Positions 54,462 through 61,950 of a DNA stretch of 64,000 nt are shown piece after piece. Under the pieces are notes generated by a model. That model was not told where the DNA came from, searched no databases, and saw only the letters and a program-made list of their open reading frames with translations. Within the stretch, counting starts at the first letter, position 1. The number at the start of each line of letters is the position of its first letter. Where the stretch lies: NCBI GenBank assembly GCA_002337125.1, contig DDFJ01000004.1, forward strand, positions 372,001 through 436,000. Reading direction: 5' to 3'. This stretch comes from Chitinophagaceae bacterium UBA1931. Lineage in GTDB: Bacteria; Bacteroidota; Bacteroidia; Chitinophagales; Chitinophagaceae. A program made the position numbers and the translations under genes.

Positions 54462-55403
54462 ATGAAAAGAACTTGCTTTCTTCTGACAATCATTACTTTT
54501 TGTCTAACAAATTTAGCATTTGGACAAAACGCTTTATCGCAAGGAGACCATTTTGCCGACATTAACGGAATAAAGATTCACTATTATGTTAGTGGCAAAG
54601 GTCCAATTTGTCTTGTACCTACACCAGGTTGGGGGCCATCAATTAATTATCTAAAAAACTCCCTAACACCATTTGAAAAATATTTTACAATTGTTTATTA
54701 CGACACACGAATTAGTGGTCAGTCGACTGGTCCAAACGATTCAAGAAAATATTCAAGCCGAGATTTTATGAATGATATGGACAGTTTAAGAGTTTATCTA
54801 AAACAATCCAAAGTTTGGGTGATGGGACATTCTATGGGCGGATTTCAAGTACTTAATTATGGCATACATCATAATGAAAACCTAAATGGAATAATTGCTT
54901 TAGCACCACTTGCTGGCAGGGACAGTATTTATGAAAGAGAGTTTACAAAAATGGTAATGAAACGTAAAGGGGAACCGTATTTCGAAGCAGGTTCGAATAT
55001 CTTTTTTGGAAAAGACACTACAAAAATTAAAAACTCGGAAATGATGCCCTATATTTTTCCTTTTTATTTTCACGATGTAAATAAGATTTCAGAATTTGAG
55101 AAATTGGGTGATCCACAAATGAGTGACAAAGCTGGAGAATATACGGATGCCTCTTTTTTTGGCACAGAATATCTATTTCCACTGCTCACCAAGATTAAAG
55201 TCCCTACGTTAATTGTAGTCGGTGATGACGATTTTATTTGCGATAAAGTATCCCAAGCAGACAGAATTGTAAAAAATATTCCTAATGCAACAGAAATCGT
55301 AATAAATGATGCCGGACATTTTAGTTGGGTAGAACAACCAATACAATTTTTTGCAGACACAGAAAAATGGTTAAAAAAACAAAAGCTGAAAGTTCAAAAA
55401 TAA
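54462..55403 (+). CDS. Cassette 4: secreted alpha/beta-hydrolase
   Basis: 313 residues with signal peptide MKRTCFLLTIITFCLTNLAFG. Hydrolase-fold elements: oxyanion region VPTPGWGPS, nucleophile elbow GHSMGG (Ser about 126), acid Asp in VVGDDDFIC and His in NDAGHFSW. Similar to prolyl-aminopeptidase or epoxide-hydrolase-like enzymes; substrate cannot be deduced. The gene begins 44 bases after site 3 and ends 5 bases before the left core of site 4, the compact packing of a cassette. Confidence 0.85.
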   Translation: MKRTCFLLTIITFCLTNLAFGQNALSQGDHFADINGIKIHYYVSGKGPICLVPTPGWGPSINYLKNSLTPFEKYFTIVYYDTRISGQSTGPNDSRKYSSRDFMNDMDSLRVYLKQSKVWVMGHSMGGFQVLNYGIHHNENLNGIIALAPLAGRDSIYEREFTKMVMKRKGEPYFEAGSNIFFGKDTTKIKNSEMMPYIFPFYFHDVNKISEFEKLGDPQMSDKAGEYTDASFFGTEYLFPLLTKIKVPTLIVVGDDDFICDKVSQADRIVKNIPNATEIVINDAGHFSWVEQPIQFFADTEKWLKKQKLKVQK

Positions 55404-55407
55404 AACA

Positions 55408-55540
55408 GCAGCCAACAAGGGTTTGCCAAAAGCAGGGATGAAGTTCGTTGTTTGATCTTTTGTGCAAGGTTCAACAACAGTAATTCTATTGAACTTTTAT
55501 GCTAAAAATCCCCGCCTTCGGCAACACAACAGAACCTCTA
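55408..55540 (+). repeat. attC-like site 4 (end of cassette 4), degenerate right half
   Basis: Left core GCAGCCAAC pairs with the cassette 4 start TTGGCTGC. Inner arms TTTGCC..CAGGGA and TCCCCG..GGCAA still pair, but the expected CCC..GTT right end is replaced by CACAACAGAACCTCTAAG, so the last site looks decayed. The right boundary given is approximate. Confidence 0.6.
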
Positions 55541-55699
55541 AGAAAAATTCATTCTGTCCTGCTGATTGTTCGACAGCAATCCAAATAAGCAGCAGGGATT
55601 TTTGGATTGGTTATTTGAGTTTTGAACGTAATTCAGAGAAACGAACACGGCATAGCAAAACAGCACTACTACCCTGCTGATAAAAAAAAGAAGAAGAAC
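55541..55699. other. Region between attC-like site 4 and the cupin gene (no gene seen)
   Basis: Contains a stem CAATCCAA / TTGGATTG around 55579-55612 with an AGCAGCAGGG loop, which could be the remnant of another cassette end. No ORF is supported. Confidence 0.4.
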
Positions 55700-56059
55700 A
55701 TGAACAAAATCGCTTTAACAGAAAAGTTTGCACTTTTTTCAGAATACTGGTCGCCAAAAATCGTTGGTGAACTCAACGGGCAGAGTATAAAACTTGCCAA
55801 ATTCAAAGGAGAATTTGTGTGGCACAAACACGACAATGAAGACGAATTGTTTTTTGTTGTAAGTGGAATGCTTACAATCGAATTCAGAGACAAAACTGTA
55901 ACCCTGAATAAAGATGAATTTATCATTGTTCCGAAAGGTGTGGAACACAAACCTTTTGCCGAAGACGAAGTTTTAGTTATGCTTTTTGAACCTGCAACAA
56001 CACTTAACACAGGCGATACAAGAAACGAATTGACCAAAGATGAATTAGACCGGATATAA
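55700..56059 (+). CDS. Cupin-domain protein
   Basis: 119 residues from ATG 55700 (MNKIALTEKFALFSEYW); an upstream frame to 55622 adds a lysine-rich stretch unlike the family. A single cupin barrel with metal ligands in WHKHDNEDELFFVVSG (HxH..E) and the second motif His in VPKGVEHKPFAEDE. Small stand-alone cupins of this type are common and mostly uncharacterised. It may belong to the array (cassette 5) or mark its chromosomal edge; it has no matching right-hand core. Confidence 0.85.
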   Translation: MNKIALTEKFALFSEYWSPKIVGELNGQSIKLAKFKGEFVWHKHDNEDELFFVVSGMLTIEFRDKTVTLNKDEFIIVPKGVEHKPFAEDEVLVMLFEPATTLNTGDTRNELTKDELDRI

Positions 56060-56119
56060 TTACAGTCTGCGGAATTCTTTTTTGGGACAAGGAAAAAAAG
56101 TTTCTTCTTTTAATACTTC

Positions 56120-56150
56120 AAAAGGATACCTGGCACGGTATCCTTTTTTC
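56120..56150. terminator. Terminator between the cupin and Rrf2 genes
   Basis: AAAGGATACC / GGTATCCTTT 10-bp stem, 6-base loop, followed by TTTC on plus. It lies between two convergent genes and probably stops both. Confidence 0.85.
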
Positions 56151-56186
56151 ATCTCTTTCCTGCAACGTGAAAATATATCTATCAAC

Positions 56187-56618
56187 TCATCCCATCAGGT
56201 AGGAAATTCCATCGTTCACCGTATCACATAATTCACTCACTGTTTTTTCACGGCACATTGTTTTAAACTGATCTTTGATGATCTTGTAATCATTATGAAT
56301 GGGACAGGGATGTTTTGACGAACACTTGCTTAATCCAAGTCCGCAGCTATCAAATACTTCCGTACCATCAACCGCATTGATGATGTTGATGATTGGCTGC
56401 TTCTTCTGTTTGGCCGTCATATAAAATCCACCAGAGGGACCTTTTGCACTGTTAATCACATCTTCCCTTACCAGTGTTTGAAGAAATTTTCCTACGGTAT
56501 GCTCACTGGCATCAATAAACTCCGCAATTTCTTTAATACCGGCTCTTTCGCCCGAATCAAATTTTGATGCCAGGTAAATAACGGCTTTAATGGCTGTTTT
56601 GCAGGTAAGACTCAGCAT
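56187..56618 (-). CDS. Rrf2-family regulator (NsrR-like)
   Basis: 143 residues. Winged-helix with LTCKTAIKAVIYLA, TVGKFLQTLVREDVINSAKG and the C-terminal Cys triad C92, C99, C105 in CGLGLSKCSSKHPC, spaced as the Fe-S ligands of NsrR. Such regulators sense NO via the cluster and control RIC genes, matching its place at the end of this operon. It starts right after the DUF59 gene stop. Confidence 0.88.
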   Translation of the reverse strand: MLSLTCKTAIKAVIYLASKFDSGERAGIKEIAEFIDASEHTVGKFLQTLVREDVINSAKGPSGGFYMTAKQKKQPIINIINAVDGTEVFDSCGLGLSKCSSKHPCPIHNDYKIIKDQFKTMCREKTVSELCDTVNDGISYLMG

Positions 56619-56945
56619 TTATCTTTCATTTAAAAATTCACGCCCATCCGCAGATATCATTTCATGATTCCATGGTGGATCAAAAGTCAATTCAAGTTCA
56701 ACCGCATATTCCGGAAAACCTGTTTTAAGTGTTTCCCTTGCATCAGTTGTGATTGATTCACCCATTGGACAGAACTGTGTTGTAAGCGTCATTACACAAC
56801 GTATCAGCTTTTCTGCCTCATTAAAATTCAACTCATAAACCAAACCCAGGTCCACAATATTCAACCCTATTTCAGGATCGGTTACACTTTGCAAATATGC
56901 TAATGCAACAGTACTTTTCAAGTGATTATTTGTTAACAGGCTCAT
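56619..56945 (-). CDS. DUF59/MIP18-type iron-sulfur assembly protein
   Basis: 108 residues. AYLQSVTDPEIGLNIVDLGLVYEL near the N-terminus and MTLTTQFCPMGESI with the conserved Cys are the DUF59 (SufT/PaaD-like) signature. Such proteins help Fe-S cluster maturation. In this operon, with RIC and an Rrf2 regulator, it probably repairs clusters damaged by NO. The ATG overlaps the stop of the membrane-protein gene by 4 bases. Confidence 0.9.
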   Translation of the reverse strand: MSLLTNNHLKSTVALAYLQSVTDPEIGLNIVDLGLVYELNFNEAEKLIRCVMTLTTQFCPMGESITTDARETLKTGFPEYAVELELTFDPPWNHEMISADGREFLNER

Positions 56946-58234
56946 TTCGCAACAGGTTTATATGTAAGCAATTTAATGACATTCCAGTTATATAATAAAG
57001 AAGTAAGCAGCAATAAAAAAGCAGCTGCCTGCAATACAATTGTACTGTTACATAATATCCCGGAAACAAATAACACGAAACCTGAAATGTAAGCAGCACT
57101 CATCCATTTAAAAACAGTGTTATTAAATAAATCTTTTGGGTTAGGCGTTTTTTCCTTCCCTGTTAAATGATGATGTACTTTATTCCAGATAATAAAAGGC
57201 AGGGTCTTAAACGTCATTCCAAGTATGATTGCTGTAATCCAACCAAAAAAGATAATAAACCCATAAGCAATTACCAATCTTACATTTTCAACAGCTGACC
57301 GGCTCAATAAAAAAACGATTATTACAAGGAAGATAACAGGCAACAACATCATTAAAACAGAAAGTAATGATATGTTCATTGGCTGATCTGTTTTTTTACG
57401 GATGCGTTGTTTGTAAGCCTGGCAACAGAAATAACCAAACAATAGAACCGCTGCCGTAACTGCCAATAAAGGAATGATCAACAGTGTTCTGCTGGATGAA
57501 TATAAAAAGAGGAAAACAAAAGCAAGAAGCCCGGCATTGATCAATCCATAAATCAGCCAAAGTATTTTTTTATTGCTGTACTTGGAGATGAGAAACATGG
57601 GAATTAACCTGGAGCCCACACCTGTTATCAATAATAAAAACCAACCGGCAATACCCATGTGTGCATGCAGCGGCAGGTAATCAAGCGAGCTTTTTGGAAG
57701 TACTGCTTCGGTAAAATTACAAAGGAGCAAAAGCCCCACTACTGCCGTTGCCAATAACCATAATGCAGAAGTAAAAATGAAAAATGCATGTACATTTTCA
57801 TGTTTACTTTTTGCCATACTCACTGCAAGATTGATGAGAAAAAAAACAATGGCAACAATTATTAATACAGCACCTGCCTGTGCCGGCCAGCCGGGATTAA
57901 ACACATAAAACCCGTACGATAACAGCGGTATACCAAGTGCGGCTAAAAAAAAAGAAAGAAGAGCAAGTTTATTGCTGTATAACTCCCCTTCAATTAAAAC
58001 CGGAACCAACTGGTGACTTGCACCAAGAATGATCATAGTGCCCCACCCTAGCGCCATTATATGTATTATAGCTAATGTATGAGGTTGAAAATAATGGCTG
58101 GTAATACTACCCGCTGAAACAACCAAAAGAAAAGTGGCAATTAAAAAAGCAATTGCTGCATATAAATAAAATGGCAATACCACTTTGTAAGAAGTAGTTT
58201 TTGCCATTGCTGCATTTCCGGTTGTGCTAAACAT
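56942..58234 (-). CDS. Polytopic membrane protein, haem-copper-oxidase-subunit-I-like
   Basis: 430 residues, about 12 hydrophobic helices. Histidines in helices 2 and 6 (PHTLAIIHIMALGWGTM, PLHAHMGIAGWF) and GASHQLVPVLIEGE recall distant haem-copper-oxidase subunit I or NnrS-type proteins, which occur in NO-response gene clusters. No copper-site triad typical of full oxidases is obvious, so catalysis is not assured. It may bind haem and handle NO. Co-transcribed with the DUF2249 gene one base upstream. Confidence 0.72.
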   Translation of the reverse strand: MFSTTGNAAMAKTTSYKVVLPFYLYAAIAFLIATFLLVVSAGSITSHYFQPHTLAIIHIMALGWGTMIILGASHQLVPVLIEGELYSNKLALLSFFLAALGIPLLSYGFYVFNPGWPAQAGAVLIIVAIVFFLINLAVSMAKSKHENVHAFFIFTSALWLLATAVVGLLLLCNFTEAVLPKSSLDYLPLHAHMGIAGWFLLLITGVGSRLIPMFLISKYSNKKILWLIYGLINAGLLAFVFLFLYSSSRTLLIIPLLAVTAAVLLFGYFCCQAYKQRIRKKTDQPMNISLLSVLMMLLPVIFLVIIVFLLSRSAVENVRLVIAYGFIIFFGWITAIILGMTFKTLPFIIWNKVHHHLTGKEKTPNPKDLFNNTVFKWMSAAYISGFVLFVSGILCNSTIVLQAAAFLLLLTSLLYNWNVIKLLTYKPVAK

Positions 58235-58235
58235 A

Positions 58236-58817
58236 TCAGTCTTTATAAATTAACATCTGCACTTCTGTATCACTTATTTCTTTCAGGCGGAAACTGAATT
58301 TTCGCTCATTCAATTCGGGGAGAAGAAACACAGGAATTTTTTTATGAAAAACAAATAATGCATGATCTTCTTTCAGATTATCCAGGGCTTCAAGAATTGT
58401 ATGCATAGGCAAAGGCATTGGCAGTTCCCTTACATCAATTGTTACAAGCCTGTTGCAGAAACGATTCAGGGTTTCATTCCACTCATCCATTTCAACCGGC
58501 ACAGTGGGTTCCGCTATTACTGCTGATTCAGCAGATTGCTTATAAAAATAAGTATGAATGAGTTTATCACTTAGCTGTTCAACGTACGATTCAAACCCCT
58601 GTTTACCCAATAGATGTATTAATGGGGTGGGTTTAAAGCTGTTGACAATTTTCAGCACTTTACCTGGCTCCAGTTTTTTAACCGCTTGCAGAATAATACT
58701 CAAAGGATCGTTTCCTCCTTCAATAACAGGACGAACATCTAATTCCACAATTTTTCCCGGTTGTATATTTTGCAGAAAGACGGGAATTGTTTCTGTTTCT
58801 TCGTTATTCAGTTCCAT
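58236..58817 (-). CDS. Tandem DUF2249 protein
   Basis: 193 residues comprising two DUF2249-like halves: about 20-95 (VELDVRPVIEGGNDPLSIIL, GKVLKIVNSFKPTPLIHLLG) and about 118-193 (VTIDVRELPMPLPMHTILE, HALFVFHKKIPVFLLPEL). DUF2249 domains occur with RIC and NO-related genes; the RIC gene of this operon also carries one at its N-terminus. Molecular role unknown. Confidence 0.85.
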   Translation of the reverse strand: MELNNEETETIPVFLQNIQPGKIVELDVRPVIEGGNDPLSIILQAVKKLEPGKVLKIVNSFKPTPLIHLLGKQGFESYVEQLSDKLIHTYFYKQSAESAVIAEPTVPVEMDEWNETLNRFCNRLVTIDVRELPMPLPMHTILEALDNLKEDHALFVFHKKIPVFLLPELNERKFSFRLKEISDTEVQMLIYKD

Positions 58818-58846
58818 TGTATTTTTTTATCAGTATTGATTTATCA

Positions 58847-59305
58847 TTATTCAAAGTATTCAGTAAAAAGATTTACCTGCTTTTCGATTGCGGTTGATAT
58901 AGCTGCAGCATCTTCAACAGTTGTTGCTGTTTTTAACACTTTCACTTTTTCCATAAGAGGTACAAGCCATTGGTGCAGTGCATTGTGATCCTCTCCTTTC
59001 ATTTTACATTCACTCAGCATCTTATTCAAGCCTTCCTGTAATTGTGATGCAGTTTGCAGATAATCTTCCAGCTTTTCTTTCTTTGCTACTGAAAGTGTTT
59101 CCTTCAGCAGGCTTACATTCGCAATTGTAATTGAGTCGGCCTTCCATCTAGCACCATTATTTAAAGCAAGCCCGGTTGCTTCTTCATGATCATGATGATT
59201 GTTTGTTAATGTATCTGCTGCTGTACTTTTTTCTTTTTCAGCTGCAGAATTGCAGGCAAGCAGAACAGCAGTAACCATCAGTATTGCCAGTAACTTCTTC
59301 ATCAT
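58847..59305 (-). CDS. His-rich lipoprotein of the nitrosative-stress operon
   Basis: 152 residues. Lipoprotein signal KKLLAILMVTAVLLACNSAA with a lipobox ending at Cys18, then an acidic/His-rich NNHHDHEEATG that could bind metal, and a four-helix-like remainder. I do not recognise a named family. Start: MMKKLLAI at 59305. It is encoded between RIC and the DUF2249 protein, so probably a periplasmic sensor or scavenger. Confidence 0.7.
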   Translation of the reverse strand: MMKKLLAILMVTAVLLACNSAAEKEKSTAADTLTNNHHDHEEATGLALNNGARWKADSITIANVSLLKETLSVAKKEKLEDYLQTASQLQEGLNKMLSECKMKGEDHNALHQWLVPLMEKVKVLKTATTVEDAAAISTAIEKQVNLFTEYFE

Positions 59306-59380
59306 GTTTATTTATTAATAGTTCATGTCAATTTCACATCATCCTTAACTGATTGCATAAAGCAACTATGCTCAACATTT

Positions 59381-60343
59381 TTAGTTGTTCAATTGCTTTT
59401 CAATTTCAAGTGCATTGGGAAACAGGATATTGTTTTCAAGATGAATATGCAGGTGCAGATCTTCCTCAAACGCATCAAGCATACGATACAGTAAACTGTA
59501 ACTTGCACAGGCATCTTCGGGCAATAAATAATCAGCTGAAAGTTCCCTGATGGCAGCAAGATTTTTACCCACCATTTCATGTTCTGTTTCCATCATTTTA
59601 ATTGGATTCTGAACTGTTCCAAACTTTGAGCTGTTTAAAGGCTGCATACCGTTTTTTGCTGCAACCAGTTCTTTGATATATGGGAACAAAATCATTTCTT
59701 CCTTCATCAGGTGTTCGGTTAACTCTGCGTTTATTTCTTCCACCAGCTGGTGAATCTGCAGTAATTCCGGATGCTGACTTCCATGAACTTTCATTACTTT
59801 TTCTGCATAAGCTTTTATATCAGGCAGATTTTTCTTTACATAACTATGATGGGTATTTACAATATAATCAGCCAGGAAATCCAGACTCCAGTCTCCATAA
59901 GGAAGCGAACGGGTTTCGGGCATTTTATCTGCCTGTTGCAGTTCCTGCTCAACTTTTGTAATATCCAGTCCTTTTTCTGCGCAGGCTTCTTTCACAGTTT
60001 TTTTACCGCCACAACAGAAATCCAACCCGTATTTTTTAAAGACCTGTGCTTTGCGCAAATCTTTCGCTGCAATCTGTCCAAGAGTTTCATCAGTTTGACC
60101 GGTGATACGTTTGCTGATTTTTACTTTCCAGGTTTCAGGTCCTTCTTCGAGATATTCCCATTCAAATATATTTCCCCTTTCACCTAATAACTGGTAATAC
60201 AATGGTTTGGGATCATGATCATTCAGAATGGTTAAACTCTCTCCTTCCTGCAGTTCATCAAATCTTACAAAAATGGTGGGATGTTTTTGTCTTGGTTCGA
60301 GCAAGGTTACATTCAGAATATTTTCAGCTATTGTTGTGAGCAT
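59381..60343 (-). CDS. ric: Iron-sulfur cluster repair di-iron protein RIC with DUF2249 N-terminus
   Basis: 320 residues. Order: DUF2249 (about 10-80, FVRFDELQEGESLTILNDHDPKPL), the ScdA_N/DUF542 segment (about 88-128) with KYGLDFCCGGKKTV (Cys110, Cys111), and a hemerythrin-like four-helix domain with carboxylate/His ligands at THH (165), H191, H211-E215, H255 and H297-H301. RIC (YtfE/ScdA) repairs clusters damaged by NO or oxidants. The DUF2249 fusion is a Bacteroidota variant. First gene of a six-gene operon, transcribed from the adjacent palindromic promoter. Confidence 0.92.
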   Translation of the reverse strand: MLTTIAENILNVTLLEPRQKHPTIFVRFDELQEGESLTILNDHDPKPLYYQLLGERGNIFEWEYLEEGPETWKVKISKRITGQTDETLGQIAAKDLRKAQVFKKYGLDFCCGGKKTVKEACAEKGLDITKVEQELQQADKMPETRSLPYGDWSLDFLADYIVNTHHSYVKKNLPDIKAYAEKVMKVHGSQHPELLQIHQLVEEINAELTEHLMKEEMILFPYIKELVAAKNGMQPLNSSKFGTVQNPIKMMETEHEMVGKNLAAIRELSADYLLPEDACASYSLLYRMLDAFEEDLHLHIHLENNILFPNALEIEKQLNN

Positions 60344-60696
60344 ATGTCATTTTTTAAGTGATTGATTGCTCAAAGGTATAAAACTTAATTTAATAAAAGT
60401 ATTTAATTACTTTTATTAACTGTTACTTTACACTATTCTGACAGTTCCTGATTTGCATTATTCTTTTTCGCAGCTGCATTCCGGTACAAGAGAGTAACAT
60501 CACGGAGAAAAAGTACCTTATATTTTAAAGGCCTAACTGTTACTTACAAACATCTTTTTATTTTTGATTGCTCCTTTATATAGAAGACAAGCGGTATGGC
60601 AAAGCCCGTTCGTACAGGCAATGCTGGAAACGAACATGACACTTATCAGCAAAAAAAGATAAAACTGAAAAAGTCAGCCTAAACTACAAGGGAAAA
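60344..60696 (-). promoter_or_regulatory. Promoter region of the RIC operon
   Basis: 353 bases without a gene. The minus-strand -7 element TACCTTTG (60371-60378) sits 28 bases before the RIC start. Just upstream lies the 30-base dyad described separately. The remaining ~270 bases hold nothing I can support except AT-rich DNA and the end of the metal-efflux genes. Confidence 0.8.
60390..60419. promoter_or_regulatory. 30-bp perfect dyad, probable Rrf2/NsrR operator of the RIC operon
   Basis: TTAATAAAAGTA, spacer TTTAAT, TACTTTTATTAA: 12-bp perfect arms spanning the -33 region upstream of the TACCTTTG element. Position and symmetry fit a dimeric regulator, most likely the Rrf2 protein encoded at the end of the operon. 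Confidence 0.75.
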
Positions 60697-61947
60697 TCAA
60701 TGCTTATGCCCCTCCATCGGGTCGCTGCCTTTTTTAAATACATATTCACTGTTGAGTAAATAAGCTCCGCTTAAAACAACCACATCTCCATCATTTAAGC
60801 CAGACTTAATTTCAATCCGGTCATCAGCTTCCAATCCTGTTTCCACCATCACACTTTTAAACGTGTTTCTTTTAACCTGTACCCATACAGTTGCACCCTT
60901 GCCATCCCTGATAACCGCATCAACAGGCAGTGTTAATGTTTTTCGTTGCGGACTTTTTAAAAACACATAAGCAGGCATACCGGGCTTCAGCTCATGATTT
61001 ATATTTGGAATGGTAACTCGCAGCAGGTTAATCCTTGTATCAGGATTAATTTCCGGGTTAACAAATTCGATCCTTCCTTTAATTTCCTTTCCATTATAAT
61101 CAGGAAGCTGAACAATGGCTTCACTTCGGTTATCAATCTCTGATAGTTGCGATGTATATACCTGTGCCTCGGCCCACAAGGTTGAAAGTTCAGACAGTTT
61201 AACAATGGTACTTCCTTCCATTAAATAATCACCCTCTTTTATAGCCAGCTCGGTAATATATCCGCCAGCCGGGCTGTAGAATATTGTGGTTGGAGAGGGT
61301 CTTTTATTTTTTGAAAGTTCATTGATCTGTGCATCAGTCATGCCCCATAACAACAATTTATTTCTTGCACTCTGTAACAGTTGTTCAAAATCAATAGTCG
61401 TTTCTCCTGTAAAAGTTTTTTTTCTTTCCAGCACCAACACATACTCCTGTTTGGCATTGTTTAATTCTTCGCTGTACAGTTCATATAAAGGCGCTCCCTT
61501 CTGTACATAATCTCCCATGTTTTTAAAATATAATTTTTCAATTCGCCCGGTTACCCTTGAACTGACGGATGATGATTTCATCTGGTCGAAATTCAACGTG
61601 GCTGTTAATACAATCTTATCGCCAATTACACCGTTCCTGATTGTATCGAGCTGAATATTTCCCAACTGTATCTGCTGATCACTCAGCTGCAGTTCTTCAT
61701 TGTCAGACCGGCTGCTCATTTTTACCGGGGTAAGTTCCATTTTACAAATCGGGCATTTGCCGGGTTTGTACTCCACTACCTGTGGATCCATCGAACAGGT
61801 ATAATACACATCCGGAACTTTTGTGATCTTGTTTTTGTTTTTGCAGGATGCAAGAAAACAAAGCAGTAAGATGAAACCTGCCGGTAACAATAAGCCAATA
61901 CTTATAATTGCAGTTTTTATTTTAAAATCATTTTTAATCCTTAGCAT
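60697..61947 (-). CDS. RND efflux periplasmic adaptor with heavy-metal-binding N-terminus (CusB-like), copy 2
   Basis: 416 residues, one N-terminal membrane anchor/lipobox (FILLLCFLASC). Then a heavy-metal-binding YHS-like domain (VYYTCSMDPQVVEYKPGKCPICKMEL, Cys/Met/Cys/Cys pattern, about 48-72), HlyD/CusB barrel-sandwich and beta-barrel domains, ending in GLEADDRIEIKSGLNDGDVVVLSGAYLLNSEYV. It couples an RND pump to the outer-membrane channel, probably for Cu(I)/Ag(I). Four bases separate it from the upstream adaptor gene. Confidence 0.88.
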   Translation of the reverse strand: MLRIKNDFKIKTAIISIGLLLPAGFILLLCFLASCKNKNKITKVPDVYYTCSMDPQVVEYKPGKCPICKMELTPVKMSSRSDNEELQLSDQQIQLGNIQLDTIRNGVIGDKIVLTATLNFDQMKSSSVSSRVTGRIEKLYFKNMGDYVQKGAPLYELYSEELNNAKQEYVLVLERKKTFTGETTIDFEQLLQSARNKLLLWGMTDAQINELSKNKRPSPTTIFYSPAGGYITELAIKEGDYLMEGSTIVKLSELSTLWAEAQVYTSQLSEIDNRSEAIVQLPDYNGKEIKGRIEFVNPEINPDTRINLLRVTIPNINHELKPGMPAYVFLKSPQRKTLTLPVDAVIRDGKGATVWVQVKRNTFKSVMVETGLEADDRIEIKSGLNDGDVVVLSGAYLLNSEYVFKKGSDPMEGHKH

Positions 61948-61950
61948 AAC

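Noticed and set aside
51308..55540. CRISPR array
   Set aside because: Repeat units are ~135 bases, only four, separated by 0.9-1.3 kb genes, with no cas genes.
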